A DNA stretch of 64,000 bases from Symploca sp. SIO2E9 (GCA_010692645.1 JAAHGS010000018.1:86342-150341), one strand, 5' to 3'; shown: positions 7,962 through 17,713, numbered from the stretch's first letter. The notes: generated from the letters alone by a model not told the origin. Translations and numbers: made by a program.

Positions 7962-9779
7962 TCAATCCAAACGCCAGTTAAAGGGCAGGCGTGCATATAC
8001 ACTCCTAGGGTCATTCATTGCTTTGAGAATTGCCAAATCTTCTTGTAGCTTCTGAAACTCTCGACTCAAGGATTCAGGTAGTTGATCCTTGCCAAAACTG
8101 GTTTGACCAGTTAGACTTTCTACAATCCTCTCTTCCAGACTACGAACTTCTGGATATTCTTGTACTTCCCAATCATTCTCTAACTTAGCTTGTTTAGCGG
8201 CATAGGCGATCGCATCATCTAATCCTCCTATTTCATCCACTAAACCTAACTGCTTAGCATCTATACCAGACCAAACCCTTCCCTGGGCAATTTCTGCTAC
8301 CTTTGGTTTGGGCAATTTCCTGGACTCTGCCACCTTATCAAGGAACTGATTGTAAGTCTGATTAACCATTTTCTGGTAAATCTCTAGCTCTTGCTCAGTT
8401 TTAGGACGATTAATACTACTAATATCAGCCAAACGACCAGTTTTGACGATATCCCAGGTAATACCATTCTCGTTAGCCAATTCTTGGAGATTAGGCAGCA
8501 AACCAAAAACACCAATAGAACCGGTGACTGTATTCGGCTGTGCAAAAATTCGGTCACTGTAGGTAGAAATCCAATAGCCGCCAGAGGCTGCCACATTGCC
8601 CATAGAAACAATTACAGGTTTCTGCTTACGAGTTAGTCGAACCTCTCTCTGAATTACCTCAGAAGCTGTGGCACTGCCACCAGGGCTATTAACCCGCAAC
8701 ACCACTGCCTTAACATCCTTATCAAGTCGTAACTGTCTAATTTGTTTAGCAAAGCGCTCACCACCCACCTGCTGAACACTACCTTGACCATTAACAATTT
8801 CACCTTCAGCATAAACCAGGGCAATTTTATTTTCAGAGCTGCGCTGTTTAGAGTCTTTGCTAACAACTTTAGCGTAGGTATTAAGGGAAATTTGCCGGAA
8901 AGATTTATCCTCCTTACTATTACCAGTTAACTTTTTGAGTTCAGCCACCACCTCATCAAAATAGGCAACTTTATCCACTAAACCCTGCTGACGCGCATCT
9001 TTTGCCATCAACACTCCTTGAGAATCAGCGATTGCCTGTAACTGCTGTGGATTCATCTGGCGACTTTTACCAACTTTCGCCAGCATTTCACCCCAAACAT
9101 CGTTAATCAATTGTTGAATTTGTTCCCGACTTTCTGGACTTAACTGCTGGAGAATAAAAGGTTCAACTGCAGACTTGTATTTCCCCACCCTGACAATCTG
9201 AACACCAATGCCCAATTTCTCCAGTGCTCCCTTGAAGAATATTTGCTCAGAGGCAAAACCATTAAACTCCATAGCTCCCATCGGATTGAGAACAATCTCA
9301 TCGGTGACAGAGCCCAGATAGTATTCTTTTTCTCCTAAAATGAGATCATAGAAGATGATTGGTTTGTCAGCAGCTCGGAAATCTTCAAGTGCACTCCTAA
9401 CCTCTGTAAGTGTTGCCCAACCAGTATTACTGCCAGCTATACTACGAGAGCCGTCTAGATAGAGAGCTTGAATGCGATCGTCTTGGCGTGCTGCTTCGAG
9501 GGTATCAAGAACTGCACGCAGAGTAATGCTGTTAGCTTCCTCCCCCGATATTGCTTCCGTAAGTGCTTCGCTGGTAGTTGAGACTGGATCATTATCCGTA
9601 ATGTTCACAGATAAGTCAAAAACCAGCACTGATTTATCTTGAACTTGTGGTCCAGTATCTCTTGAAGCTACTGCAATTATTAATAACAGTAGCCCAGTAG
9701 TGCCTAAACCCAAAAATATAATTAGACTGAAGAGGCTTCCAATCAGGCTGGCAAAGGTTTGCTTGAGGAATTGACGCAT
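7962..9779 (-). CDS. sppA: Signal peptide peptidase SppA, 67-kDa type
   Basis: A 605-residue membrane-bound serine/lysine protease that degrades cleaved signal peptides; the cyanobacterial forms also act on thylakoid antenna proteins in high light. There is one N-terminal transmembrane helix (about 10-40) and two tandem S49 domains. The general-base lysine lies in VGKYKSAVEPF (near 200) in the first domain. The nucleophile serine lies in VAASGGYWIS (near 396) in the second, followed by TVTGSIGVFG. Length is normal for the duplicated long form. Starts at ATG 9779. Confidence 0.93.
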   Translation of the reverse strand: MRQFLKQTFASLIGSLFSLIIFLGLGTTGLLLLIIAVASRDTGPQVQDKSVLVFDLSVNITDNDPVSTTSEALTEAISGEEANSITLRAVLDTLEAARQDDRIQALYLDGSRSIAGSNTGWATLTEVRSALEDFRAADKPIIFYDLILGEKEYYLGSVTDEIVLNPMGAMEFNGFASEQIFFKGALEKLGIGVQIVRVGKYKSAVEPFILQQLSPESREQIQQLINDVWGEMLAKVGKSRQMNPQQLQAIADSQGVLMAKDARQQGLVDKVAYFDEVVAELKKLTGNSKEDKSFRQISLNTYAKVVSKDSKQRSSENKIALVYAEGEIVNGQGSVQQVGGERFAKQIRQLRLDKDVKAVVLRVNSPGGSATASEVIQREVRLTRKQKPVIVSMGNVAASGGYWISTYSDRIFAQPNTVTGSIGVFGLLPNLQELANENGITWDIVKTGRLADISSINRPKTEQELEIYQKMVNQTYNQFLDKVAESRKLPKPKVAEIAQGRVWSGIDAKQLGLVDEIGGLDDAIAYAAKQAKLENDWEVQEYPEVRSLEERIVESLTGQTSFGKDQLPESLSREFQKLQEDLAILKAMNDPRSVYARLPFNWRLD

Positions 9780-10010
9780 TTGGGGTCAAAAATAGGGGGT
9801 GCGGAATTTTGTCCTTGGTTGCTGAAGGTGAAGAAAATTGCAAGTTAGTCAGTCTCAATTTTCATGATTGAATGAGCTGTTGGATGTTAGGTTTAAGAAC
9901 ACCTAATGCCTAACAATTTCTGATTCAACCTTCCAGCCGAGATTTTTTAAGCAAAAACTTCCAACTTGCAAGTTTCTCACCTTCAACCTTTGGCTCGACG
10001 AATAACACCT

Positions 10011-11039
10011 TTATCCTAACTTCTGCAAAGCTTGGGATTGCTTTAGTCTAGAGAGGCTAGCATTACCAGTGCAGAACATAACCGTGGTGATTTCTGCAAT
10101 CAGTAGTTGCACCAAAGCCTCAACGGCTTCTACTGACTCAGATGCTGCTTGTAGAAAGGGCCATGCTAAACCGGAAATGTCGGCTCCTAAGGCAATAGCC
10201 TTGGCAACATCCAAGCCATTGCGCAATCCCCCAGAAGCAATCAGAGGAAAATCTGGAGCTACTTCCCGAATACTGGTGATACACTCAGCGGTTGGTAGCC
10301 CCCACTCAGCAAAAGTTAGCCCCAAACGACGCTGATTAGGATTTAATGCTCGTTCACTTTCAACTTTAGCCCAAGAGGTACCACCAGCACCAGCGACATC
10401 GATAGCCCCAACTCCAGCCTCAATTAAATTCTGCGCCATTTCTGCTGAGATGCCATTACCAACTTCTTTGACAATGACTGGTACTGGTAGCTTTGAACAT
10501 ATAAACTTGATTTTGTCAAGTAAACCCCGGAAATTAGTATCACCTTGGGGCTGAATACACTCTTGCAAGGGATTGAGATGCAAGATCAAAGCATCTGCCG
10601 CCAATAGTTCAACCACTCTTAGGCACTCATCAACTCCATAATTATAATTGAGCTGAACAGCACCGAGATTCGCAAATAAAAGGATATCCGGCGCAAGCTT
10701 GCGCACGGCAAAAGTATCACTAAGGGTTTGATTCTCCACTACTATGCGCTGAGAACCAACCCCCATTGCTAATTTATACTTTTGCGCAACCTCAGCCAGA
10801 CGAAAATTAATTGTCTTGGCCTGTTGCGTACCGCCAGTCATAGAAGAAATGAGCAGGGGCGCTCCTAGAGATTTCCCCAGAAACTTAGTAGTAATCTCAA
10901 TCTCAGAGCGGTTTAATTCTGGCAGACAGCAGTGGGTGAAGCGGTATTTCTCTAGCCCATTAGTTTGAGCGTGAAATTGTACATCTTCATCTAGACAAAT
11001 CCTGAGGTGGTCTGCCTTGCGAGTTTGGGTTTGGATCAT
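10011..11039 (-). CDS. fni: Isopentenyl-diphosphate delta-isomerase, type 2
   Basis: A 342-residue FMN- and NADPH-dependent enzyme that interconverts isopentenyl and dimethylallyl diphosphate at the end of the MEP pathway. Visible family marks are [10 protein letters not shown] at the N-terminus, SSMTGGT near 66, GVGSQR near 95, the flavin/substrate loop HLNPLQE near 155 with [15 protein letters not shown] near 192, and the phosphate-binding [11 protein letters not shown] and ASGGLRNG segments. Length matches the family and it starts at ATG 11039. It is monocistronic: a dead transposon end region follows upstream and sppA lies on the same strand 230 bp away. Confidence 0.94.
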   Translation of the reverse strand: MIQTQTRKADHLRICLDEDVQFHAQTNGLEKYRFTHCCLPELNRSEIEITTKFLGKSLGAPLLISSMTGGTQQAKTINFRLAEVAQKYKLAMGVGSQRIVVENQTLSDTFAVRKLAPDILLFANLGAVQLNYNYGVDECLRVVELLAADALILHLNPLQECIQPQGDTNFRGLLDKIKFICSKLPVPVIVKEVGNGISAEMAQNLIEAGVGAIDVAGAGGTSWAKVESERALNPNQRRLGLTFAEWGLPTAECITSIREVAPDFPLIASGGLRNGLDVAKAIALGADISGLAWPFLQAASESVEAVEALVQLLIAEITTVMFCTGNASLSRLKQSQALQKLG

Positions 11040-11164
11040 AATTCAACAAGATATTGCTTAAAACTCAACGCTACCCCAAAGGGCAACTGGGAAGAGAGTA
11101 ACCTGAAAGGAGTTGCTTATCCTAACTTTTGTCTTTAAATTTCCAATCCCCAATTACCAAAAAT

Positions 11165-11513
11165 TTTGGGTCTAAAGCCTCGCCCTTTTAGGGCGACTTT
11201 GAGGTACAATAATTTCCGAGGTAAAGGTATTCAACCTCTTAAAACACCTAGTACTCTAACCGAGTAACGCACCTTGAAAACTAAAGATATCAGGTTCTGT
11301 GCAGTAAAGCTTGTACAGGTAAAATCTTTAAGCATCAAGTACAGAGAAACTTGCATTTTTAGTTCTCAAGGTAGGGTAGTGCATACCCAAACCAATTCTG
11401 CAAAGAGTTAAACGCTTAGGGAGAGAACCATCTCTGGCTAGATAACGCAAGGAGTTTAGTTAAGTGGACTCATGGAACTAAGAATCCCCGTGCGTTTACG
11501 CCGGGGAGTGTCA
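11165..11513 (+). mobile_element. IS200/IS605-type miniature element (ends without transposase)
   Basis: At 11178-11204 the nested hairpin CCTCGCCC..GGGCG..GAGG resembles an IS200/IS605 left end. At 11482-11513 the sequence GAATCCCCG..CGGGGAGTGTCA is the right-end hairpin form that recurs in this window (33.4, 63.9 kb). The 280 bp between holds several small hairpins but no frame for TnpA or TnpB. I infer a palindrome-associated deletion derivative or a solo omega-RNA-bearing end. It stops 6 bp from the pyrR stop codon and fills most of the 479-bp gap between fni and pyrR. Confidence 0.5.
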
Positions 11514-11518
11514 ATATC

Positions 11519-12073
11519 TCATCTACTCAAGGAGGGAGGAACTCTGATTAATTCCACCCCATCCCTACCATCAATCTCTTGCAGGTAAACCTTAACTTGT
11601 TCTTCAGCAGCAGTTGGTAATTGCTTGCCAGTGAAGTCTGGACGAATTGGGAATTCCCGATGTCCTCGATCAACTAAAACTAGTAACCGAATTGCTTGGG
11701 GCCTACCGTATTCACTCAAGGCATTTAGAGCAGCGCGAACTGTGCGTCCCCTATAGATAACATCATCTACCAGTACCACAGTTTTGCCCGAAAGCTCAAA
11801 AGGAAGCTGACTTTTTACTGGTGTCCGTACATCAATCTGATCGAGATCATCGCGGTAGAAGGTAATATCTAAGGCTCCTATGGGCACAGACACCTGTTCT
11901 AGAATTTCAATCTGACGCCCTAGTAACTTGGCAAGAGGAACGCCTCTAGTGTAAATGCCAACGAGTACTAACTTAGACAAATCTCTAGTGTGTTCGATCA
12001 CCTGAGATGCCAAGCGATTTAAGGTGCGGCGCAGTTCTTCGGCTGAGAAAATTTCCACAATTTGAGTATGCAT
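11519..12073 (-). CDS. pyrR: PyrR-type uracil phosphoribosyltransferase/regulator
   Basis: A 184-residue phosphoribosyltransferase of the PyrR family, an attenuator regulator of pyrimidine genes in Gram-positives with UPRTase activity. The PRPP-binding motif is [17 protein letters not shown] near residue 100. Also seen are the N-terminal [27 protein letters not shown] and the C-terminal [15 protein letters not shown]. Full length with ATG at 12073. No pyrimidine gene is adjacent, so a regulatory role here is not shown. Confidence 0.9.
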   Translation of the reverse strand: MHTQIVEIFSAEELRRTLNRLASQVIEHTRDLSKLVLVGIYTRGVPLAKLLGRQIEILEQVSVPIGALDITFYRDDLDQIDVRTPVKSQLPFELSGKTVVLVDDVIYRGRTVRAALNALSEYGRPQAIRLLVLVDRGHREFPIRPDFTGKQLPTAAEEQVKVYLQEIDGRDGVELIRVPPSLSR

Positions 12074-12220
12074 CCTTCAATCCTTTACTTTGTAGTTTGT
12101 TAGGAGCACTCCTCAGCTGAAGAATGCCATCTTCTGATTAAGATGGCAATTACTTATGATTTCAAAATCATCTCCCCGAGCCATCCCCCCGAGCCATCCA
12201 TATTAAAGATGCAAGTTATA

Positions 12221-12330
12221 TAGCAACGGACATATCAGTTAGGACATTCTATTTTGATTCAAAGGGAGCAGGGAGCAGGGAGCAGGGAGTAGGGAACAAG
12301 GAAATGTCCTAATCATAGTGGCGACGGCTA
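12221..12330. mobile_element. Miniature element, TAGC-end family
   Basis: About 110 bp flanked by TA. The left end reads TAGCAACGGACATATCAG then TTAGGACATT. The complement of the right end reads TAGCCGTCGCCACTATGA then TTAGGACATT. The middle (about 12262-12295) is a GGGAGCA heptamer repeat. It abuts the next element directly, so one was inserted into the end TA of the other. Confidence 0.7.
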
Positions 12331-12453
12331 TAGCAGTGCGCGCTGGTATGTTTACAAATTCAGGTAAAGAACAATTGCTAAAACCTTTGTTTGATAAGCT
12401 TTTCCATTCCCTGTTCCCTGTTAAGAGTTCCCTGTTCCCAGCCCGCAGCGCTA
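12331..12453. mobile_element. Miniature element, TAGC-end family (abutting copy)
   Basis: The left end TAGCAGTGCGCGCTGGTA then TGTTTACAAAT is the same type as the element at 31715-31812. The right end, read on the complement, begins TAGCGCTGCGGGCTGG. TA follows at 12454-12455. Before the right end is a TTCCCTG heptamer repeat. The element ends 14 bp from the stop of the peptidoglycan-binding gene. Confidence 0.65.
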
Positions 12454-12467
12454 TAAATGGTGACAGC

Positions 12468-14063
12468 TTATCTTTGTGGTGCTAGTGAGGCAAAAGTCCG
12501 CGCGTCAGCAATGCCACTAGCCGGTAATCCATTGTCTTGCTGATATTTTTTCAAAGCTTCCTCAGTATTTCTATCGAAGAAGCCATTGGTTTGACCTCGA
12601 TAGTAATCGAGAGCAACTAACCGTTTCTGAAGGCTGGTTACCCTTGAATTGCTGTCTCCTAACCTTAGTGGGATGACAGCACTAGCGGTACTACCACCAA
12701 CTAAAGTATTGCCCTGGAGTGCTGCCAAGGTATTGGTATCAGCAATACCAGTTGTAGGCAATCCCCGTGATTGCTGAAAGTTTCTGACTGCTGTCTCGGT
12801 CAATCTACCATAATATCCAGTTACTGGGCCTGTGTAGGCACCAATAGCTTTCATGCGAGTTTGCAGTTGAGTTACGGCGGCACCAGAACTACCTTGCCTT
12901 AGCTCTATAGCTGCAATTGCGCCAGTACCTGAGGAAGTCCGAGTAGGGCTAACAGCAGGAACATTCTGAAGTGCTGCCAAAGTATTGGCATCAGCAATGC
13001 CCGTCGCAGGTAATTCCTTAGAGCGCTGGAAGTTCCTGATTGCTGCCTCAGTCAGTTCGCCATAGAATCCAGTAACTGGTCCAGAATAGACACCCAAATC
13101 TCTCATACGATTTTGCAATTGAGTTACACTCTGACCAGAGTTGCCTCGTCGCAGTTGTGCAGCAGCAATGGGAGTGGTAGTGATGGGAGCAGGAGTAATG
13201 CTCCCGCTAGTTCCCTGTAATAAGGATAAGGTATTGGCATCAGCAATGCCAGTTACAGGTAGTGCCTTAGCTTGTTGAAAATCTCTGACTGCTGCTTGGG
13301 TTAATCGACCATAGTATCCAGTAACTGGTCCAGAATAAACACCTGCAGCTCTAAGGCTATTTTGCAGTTTGGTGACGGCAGGACCAGAGCTACCTGAACG
13401 CAATTGTGTAACTGTAGGCTGGATCGTCTCACTTCCAGAAGTGCCAGCCAAAGCTGACAAAGTTTGTCCTCCAGCCACACCATCAGCTCGTAATCCCCTG
13501 GCTTGCTGAAATTTTCTGACGGCATTTTCGGTAACTGGTCCGTAGAATCCTGTCGAGCGCACATTTTGAGGGAAGAAGCCAGCAGTTTTGAGGTTATTCT
13601 GAAGTTGACTTACAGCAGCAGAGCGACTGCCTCTTCGCAACCGGGTAACGGAACTAGTAATAGTACCAGAACCACGATCATTACAATGGAGAACAGCTAG
13701 AGTACTTGGTCCAGCAATGCCGTCAACTCGTAATGCCCTGGCTCGCTGAAATTTTTTAACCGAGCTTTCGGTAATTGAACCATAGAATCCAGTGGAGCGA
13801 ACTCGGTTAGGAAAATAACCAGTAACCTTGAGGTCATTTTGTAGGGAAGCAACTTGAGACCCCCTACTGCCTCTGCGAAACACAGCTGCCTCAGCTTGAG
13901 CAGTTGTAGTGATGATTGACAAGGCAAGGATAACTGATACTAGGCTAATCCAAGCTGAGCTGGGAGGTTTCCAATTAGCTTGCTCGAACAACCTCAACTG
14001 GCAAGACTCGGGTTGGGGATCTGCGTAGATGGCTTCTAGATGAAGGTATGCAATGGTGTCCAT
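12468..14063 (-). CDS. Secreted protein with six peptidoglycan-binding repeats
   Basis: A 531-residue protein with a hydrophobic segment near residues 37-58 (a signal peptide preceded by a long hydrophilic leader), followed by six PG_binding_1 modules of about 60-75 residues each. Every module shows LRxGSxGxxVxxLQ, a TGFYGxxT turn and a C-terminal GIADxNTLxxL. The first two are longer, with an RVRSTGFYG segment; the last is the most diverged. No hydrolase domain is present, so it is probably a cell-wall-binding or structural protein. The internal repeats are visible in the DNA but diverged, so the expansion is old. Confidence 0.85.
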   Translation of the reverse strand: MDTIAYLHLEAIYADPQPESCQLRLFEQANWKPPSSAWISLVSVILALSIITTTAQAEAAVFRRGSRGSQVASLQNDLKVTGYFPNRVRSTGFYGSITESSVKKFQRARALRVDGIAGPSTLAVLHCNDRGSGTITSSVTRLRRGSRSAAVSQLQNNLKTAGFFPQNVRSTGFYGPVTENAVRKFQQARGLRADGVAGGQTLSALAGTSGSETIQPTVTQLRSGSSGPAVTKLQNSLRAAGVYSGPVTGYYGRLTQAAVRDFQQAKALPVTGIADANTLSLLQGTSGSITPAPITTTPIAAAQLRRGNSGQSVTQLQNRMRDLGVYSGPVTGFYGELTEAAIRNFQRSKELPATGIADANTLAALQNVPAVSPTRTSSGTGAIAAIELRQGSSGAAVTQLQTRMKAIGAYTGPVTGYYGRLTETAVRNFQQSRGLPTTGIADTNTLAALQGNTLVGGSTASAVIPLRLGDSNSRVTSLQKRLVALDYYRGQTNGFFDRNTEEALKKYQQDNGLPASGIADARTFASLAPQR

Positions 14064-14344
14064 AGTTTTCGTATCAAAATATTTATTTGTTGAATTCTAG
14101 TCAGTTGCTGGCAGGGAAGCTTACCATGCCAGCTAGCTTCAAAACTTTAGGGTTAGATTTCGTATTTGCTACCAGTCTGGGCAAGATTTTTGAGTTGTTT
14201 TCAGACTAACTAGTATTCTCATGTCTTATTTTTTCCCCACTTCAGGAGCATTCTCACCTACCTTGCCTCTTTTCCAACTACAGTACCTATTTATACTCAA
14301 ATTAATTGACTATTGAGGTGAAGGTAGGAGTTTTATAGAAGTTT

Positions 14345-15316
14345 CTATGGTAAAGCTGTTAGGCTCAAAACGGCAATTACCAGACTCAACCAGATCAAAA
14401 AGCAATTCCTAGTTAGTCTCAAGGCTTGGTAAATGTGTGCTGGTGTGATCGATTGAATTGGATCACCTAGGAGTGGTTTGCTTTTAGCAACGCCCTGATA
14501 CCAGTTTATTCCCCCTAGCTGAACCTCTAACACCGCAGCATAAGCGCACTCACTCCAACCGGAGTTGGGGCTGGGATCGCTGCGGGCATCACGGCAACAA
14601 AGACGCCAGACCTTTTGAGGTTTTCCTGATACAAGTGAGATGGTAATCACTGTTAAGCGACAGGGCACCAAGGTGAGAAAATCCTCTAACTTGGCACCAA
14701 ACCAGCCCAAATCTTGTAATGGTTCATGGCGGTAGCCAATCATAGAATCAATGGTGCTGGCAGCTTTGTAAGCTAGGGCAAAGGGAACGCTACCAACACC
14801 AGGGAAGAAGGCTCCTACAATTGCATAAAATAGGGGAGCCATAACTCCATCTATGGCATTTTCCGCTACCGTCTCTAGAACAGCTCGGAGGATTTCTGAG
14901 TCAGTTAGTTTTTGGGTATCTCGACCAACATACTGGCTCAATTTAGAACGCGCTTTAGTTAACTGCCCAGTGGTTAAAGGTTGTAAGACATCAACTGCTG
15001 CTGAGTGCAGACTCCTAAGAGCAAAGCAACTAGCTAACAGAATGCTTTCTATGCTCAAGCCTACTAGAGGATGAAGTCTCCTAGCAATTGAGACCAATAC
15101 CCATCCTACAAATCCGCTGCCGACTATTAGTCCAACGCTTAGAAAAATACCAGCCCAGCGGCGTTTAGAACTTGAGCTCCATTTGTTGAGAACCAAGTCG
15201 GTGAACTGAGAAATTACCCAACCCATCACTCGCACCGGATGAGGCCAGCCCCAGGGATCACCGATCAAGTAATCTAAACTAGCGGCTAAGATTAAAATTA
15301 TGCAGGAATTGAGCAA
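14345..15316 (-). CDS. cbiB: Adenosylcobinamide-phosphate synthase CbiB
   Basis: A 323-residue integral membrane enzyme that joins the aminopropanol arm to adenosylcobyric acid late in cobalamin synthesis. Family marks are LDYLIGDPWGWPHPVRVMG near the N-terminus, VETVAENAIDGVMAPLFY near 150, YKAASTIDSMIGYRHE near 185, and the C-terminal RDARSDPSPNSGWSE. Four to five hydrophobic segments are seen. No ATG fits; TTG at 15316, 7 bp after AAGG on the coding strand, gives the expected N-terminus. Another cobalamin gene, cobI, is about 7 kb away, so the pathway genes are scattered. Confidence 0.9.
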   Translation of the reverse strand: MLNSCIILILAASLDYLIGDPWGWPHPVRVMGWVISQFTDLVLNKWSSSSKRRWAGIFLSVGLIVGSGFVGWVLVSIARRLHPLVGLSIESILLASCFALRSLHSAAVDVLQPLTTGQLTKARSKLSQYVGRDTQKLTDSEILRAVLETVAENAIDGVMAPLFYAIVGAFFPGVGSVPFALAYKAASTIDSMIGYRHEPLQDLGWFGAKLEDFLTLVPCRLTVITISLVSGKPQKVWRLCCRDARSDPSPNSGWSECAYAAVLEVQLGGINWYQGVAKSKPLLGDPIQSITPAHIYQALRLTRNCFLIWLSLVIAVLSLTALP

Positions 15317-15383
15317 AATCTACTACCTTGACTTAAGCAGAATATTTTAGTAAATCACAACTTTCATCATCTATGAGTTACGA

Positions 15384-15774
15384 TTAGTCTCTGATCTGGT
15401 CTATATTCTCTTCCCAATTAGCACCGTCAAAAGGCACAATCTGGAATCGAGGTACTACATTGCCATCAAGACAGCGAAGATTAACATCAATTTCATCTGG
15501 ATGAGAACGGGGTCGATAAAAGGGATGAATACCACAGATCCGACAGAATGTGTGTTTGGCAATGTGAGTGTTAAAGGTATATGTAGTTAAAAAGTCAGCA
15601 CCGCTCAATAAAGTGAATTGCTCCAAGGGTATAATCAAATGTAAGAAGCCTTTCTTATGACAAATTGGGCAATTACAATGTAAGTGCTTCCTGCTGATCA
15701 ATAGTTACTCGGAAGCGGACAGCAGCACAGTGACATCCTCCTTCATAGGTCGTCAATTGATTAGTTTTGGTCAT
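15384..15774 (-). pseudogene. GFA/CENP-V-domain protein, frameshifted
   Basis: From ATG 15774 the complement encodes TTYEGGCHCAAVRFRVTID, the first zinc-binding motif of the GFA family (relatives of glutathione-dependent formaldehyde-activating enzyme). It then hits a stop about 30 codons in. The +1 frame continues with HCNCPICHKKGFLHL, FCRICGIHPFYRPRSHP and FQIVPFDGANWEENID, the remaining zinc sites and C-terminus. The net size is 391 bp, which is 130 codons plus one base, so a single-base insertion near 15690-15700 explains it. It could be a real pseudogene or a sequencing error. An Rrf2 regulator gene starts upstream on the same strand. Confidence 0.7.
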
Positions 15775-15789
15775 ACTAAAACAAAAGAA

Positions 15790-16233
15790 TTAAACCACAA
15801 AGTTTGTATCTTCGCCAACAGCTGCTTGCCAGCTACGGGCATCATAGTAAAGATCGGCAAGAGTTATGCTGTAAAGCGCTTCTTTAAGTTTTTGATGAAG
15901 CCGTTGCCAGAGAGTAAATGTTACCCAATCCTCAGCTTGATTAGAATCTGGGCTATGCTTGGGCAGTGGTTCAATTGTTTCACCTACTGCTTCTAAGATT
16001 TGACCCAGAGAAATTTGTGCAGGATTGGTGGCTAATTGATATCCGCCTTGCACGCCTCGTATTGATTTAACTAAGCCAGCCCGACGTATTTCGATCAACA
16101 ATTTTTCTAAATAAGGGGCTGGTAGACCTTGCCGATGGGCGATTGCACGAACAGACGCTGGTCCGTAATCTGGTTGTAGGCTTAAATCTAGCAGCGCTTT
16201 AACACTGTAGTGTGCGCGAGTTGTGAGCTTCAT
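15790..16233 (-). CDS. Rrf2-family transcription regulator
   Basis: A 147-residue winged-helix regulator. The N-terminal half is typical: MKLTTRAHYSVKALLDL, IAHRQGLPAPYLEKLL as the recognition unit, and SIRGVQGGYQLA as the wing. The three cysteines that carry an Fe-S cluster in IscR/NsrR are absent (the protein has no Cys), so it cannot sense through such a cluster. The region after residue 95 is longer and less conserved. It lies just upstream of the broken GFA gene on the same strand. Confidence 0.88.
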   Translation of the reverse strand: MKLTTRAHYSVKALLDLSLQPDYGPASVRAIAHRQGLPAPYLEKLLIEIRRAGLVKSIRGVQGGYQLATNPAQISLGQILEAVGETIEPLPKHSPDSNQAEDWVTFTLWQRLHQKLKEALYSITLADLYYDARSWQAAVGEDTNFVV

Positions 16234-16842
16234 ACAAACTAAAAATATCCAGGCTCAACAGCAAAAGTTTTTGTGCCTCATGATCTGAGTTTCGTGCCTA
16301 TCTCCTCACTTGGGGTGAAAGTTGAGGAGTCCAATATTAATTTTTCGATTAATCTTATTGTCTATCCCAGTCAAGCTGTATCATCAACCATAACCTGATC
16401 TATTTAAGCTAGTGTGCATTTAAAGCTTATATTTTCTGGTTGCATGAGAATTCTTCAAACTTTCTCCCCCTCTCTCCCTCCCCCCCTCTCTCCCTCTTAT
16501 TGAATACACAAATTAAATGAGTGAGAGCTTATCTTCAACCACCAGAGGTGGACTCAATCGAGCTAGAACTGAGCTGACTATTGAGGTGTGTGTTTCTGAC
16601 TTCCCTGCTGAGACAACAACTAATATTATCAATTTGCATCATTTGCTCCTCAGCTAGCTCTTGGAGATCTCGTGATCAATGCTGACCCCAAAACCAAAAA
16701 TATAGCTAACAAAGTTTACACTTTGCGTATAATATAGTTTGGTATACTGTCATAAGACTGAGGCTTTGTTGTCTTGGTTGAAGGCTAGTCCAGCAAAAAT
16801 GCTGCATGTCACTTATAATCCATAAGTCTTAGATTCAAGTTG
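16234..16842. other. Divergent intergenic region holding a miniature element
   Basis: The 609 bp between rrf2-type (leftward) and cyAbrB (rightward) genes hold the AGCT-end element at 16407-16529 and otherwise AT-rich sequence. A TATAAT-like stretch (GCGTATAATAT near 16725) precedes cyAbrB by about 110 bp. No open frame is convincing. Confidence 0.45.
16407..16529. mobile_element. Miniature element, AGCT-end family
   Basis: About 123 bp bounded by TA on both sides. The left end reads AGCTAGTGTGCATTTAAA. The complement of the right end reads AGCTCTCACTCATTTAAT, so the ends match as AGCT..CATTTAA. The core is a CTCTCC/CCCTCT pyrimidine repeat at 16462-16499. Its left 45 bp recur just upstream of trpC (37870-37915), and a second whole copy lies at 33138-33260. 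Confidence 0.65.
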
Positions 16843-17238
16843 ATGGCTAAAAAGAAAAAAACTGAACCCTTAATGGGAGAAACTCTGCTTAAGAAAGTCA
16901 AAGAACTGGGAAACCTTAGCAAAGAAGAAAAAGCTAGAGCCTGTGGCTACTACACCGTGACAAAAAACGGAGTAGAGCGAGTCAATATGATGAAATTCCT
17001 CAATGCCCTGATCGATGCTGAGGGCATTGAGTTAGATAGTAAAGTCAATGGTAATGGACGCGGAGGACGCAGTGCCAGTTATCGCATCTCGGTGCAATCT
17101 AACGGCAACTTGCTGATTGGCTCTGCCTACACTAAACAGATGGGTTTAAAGCCAGGGGACGAATTTGAAATCACCCTGGGAAGAAAACACATTCACCTGA
17201 AACAACTTGGAGACTTTGAAGAGGCTGAAGCATCCTGA
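16843..17238 (+). CDS. AbrB-like transcription regulator (cyAbrB)
   Basis: A 131-residue cyanobacteria-specific AbrB-like regulator (the family of Sll0359/Sll0822), involved in carbon/nitrogen balance and broad chromatin-like control. The N-terminal part has LLKKVKELGNLSKEEKARACGYYT. The C-terminal AbrB-type swapped-hairpin domain includes GRGGRSASYRISVQSNGNLL and GSAYTKQMGLKPGDEFEI, where LKPGDEFEI is the family mark. ATG at 16843 is used; the codon before it is a TTG in frame. A long leader (about 600 bp) lies upstream. Confidence 0.9.
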   Translation: MAKKKKTEPLMGETLLKKVKELGNLSKEEKARACGYYTVTKNGVERVNMMKFLNALIDAEGIELDSKVNGNGRGGRSASYRISVQSNGNLLIGSAYTKQMGLKPGDEFEITLGRKHIHLKQLGDFEEAEAS

Positions 17239-17713
17239 AACCCCCAGGTAAGTGAAGACGGGGACCATAGCGACAGCAGAGACAATACAAATCGAACTGA
17301 CAGTAGCAGTTGGTTCCCTATGTCTGTGATAAATTTACGGCTGACAAGTTCAAGTGTAAGGGCAATGCCAATTGCACCTAACCTCTTGCCAAGAAAACAC
17401 CCTCAAATCTATACCTTTACCCAGAAGTCTTGAAATCCTTGTGGAATAGGGCAGATAGATAAGAGGGATAAGATGGGGAAGATAGATAAAACTTGAAGCC
17501 TAGACCTCCATTTTTTCCTCCTTCCCTTATATTCGAGCTCTTCAGTATCTTTTTCGCTCAAATTATGGTAGTTGTAAATGAAGCCTATATCCTCAAATTA
17601 GATCTATTCTCAAATTAGAGAGTTCATATTGCTTTAAGGCTAGGTTATTTGCAGTGAATATTTTTCTCTGAGCTCGAGAGGGGGTAACACCCCTTCTATG
17701 GCTGTTTATATGG
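17239..17713. other. Intergenic region without a gene
   Basis: A 475-bp convergent gap between cyAbrB and the GT39 gene. A small GGGG/CCCC hairpin at about 17677-17697 could end the glycosyltransferase transcript. Nothing else is recognised. Confidence 0.4.
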
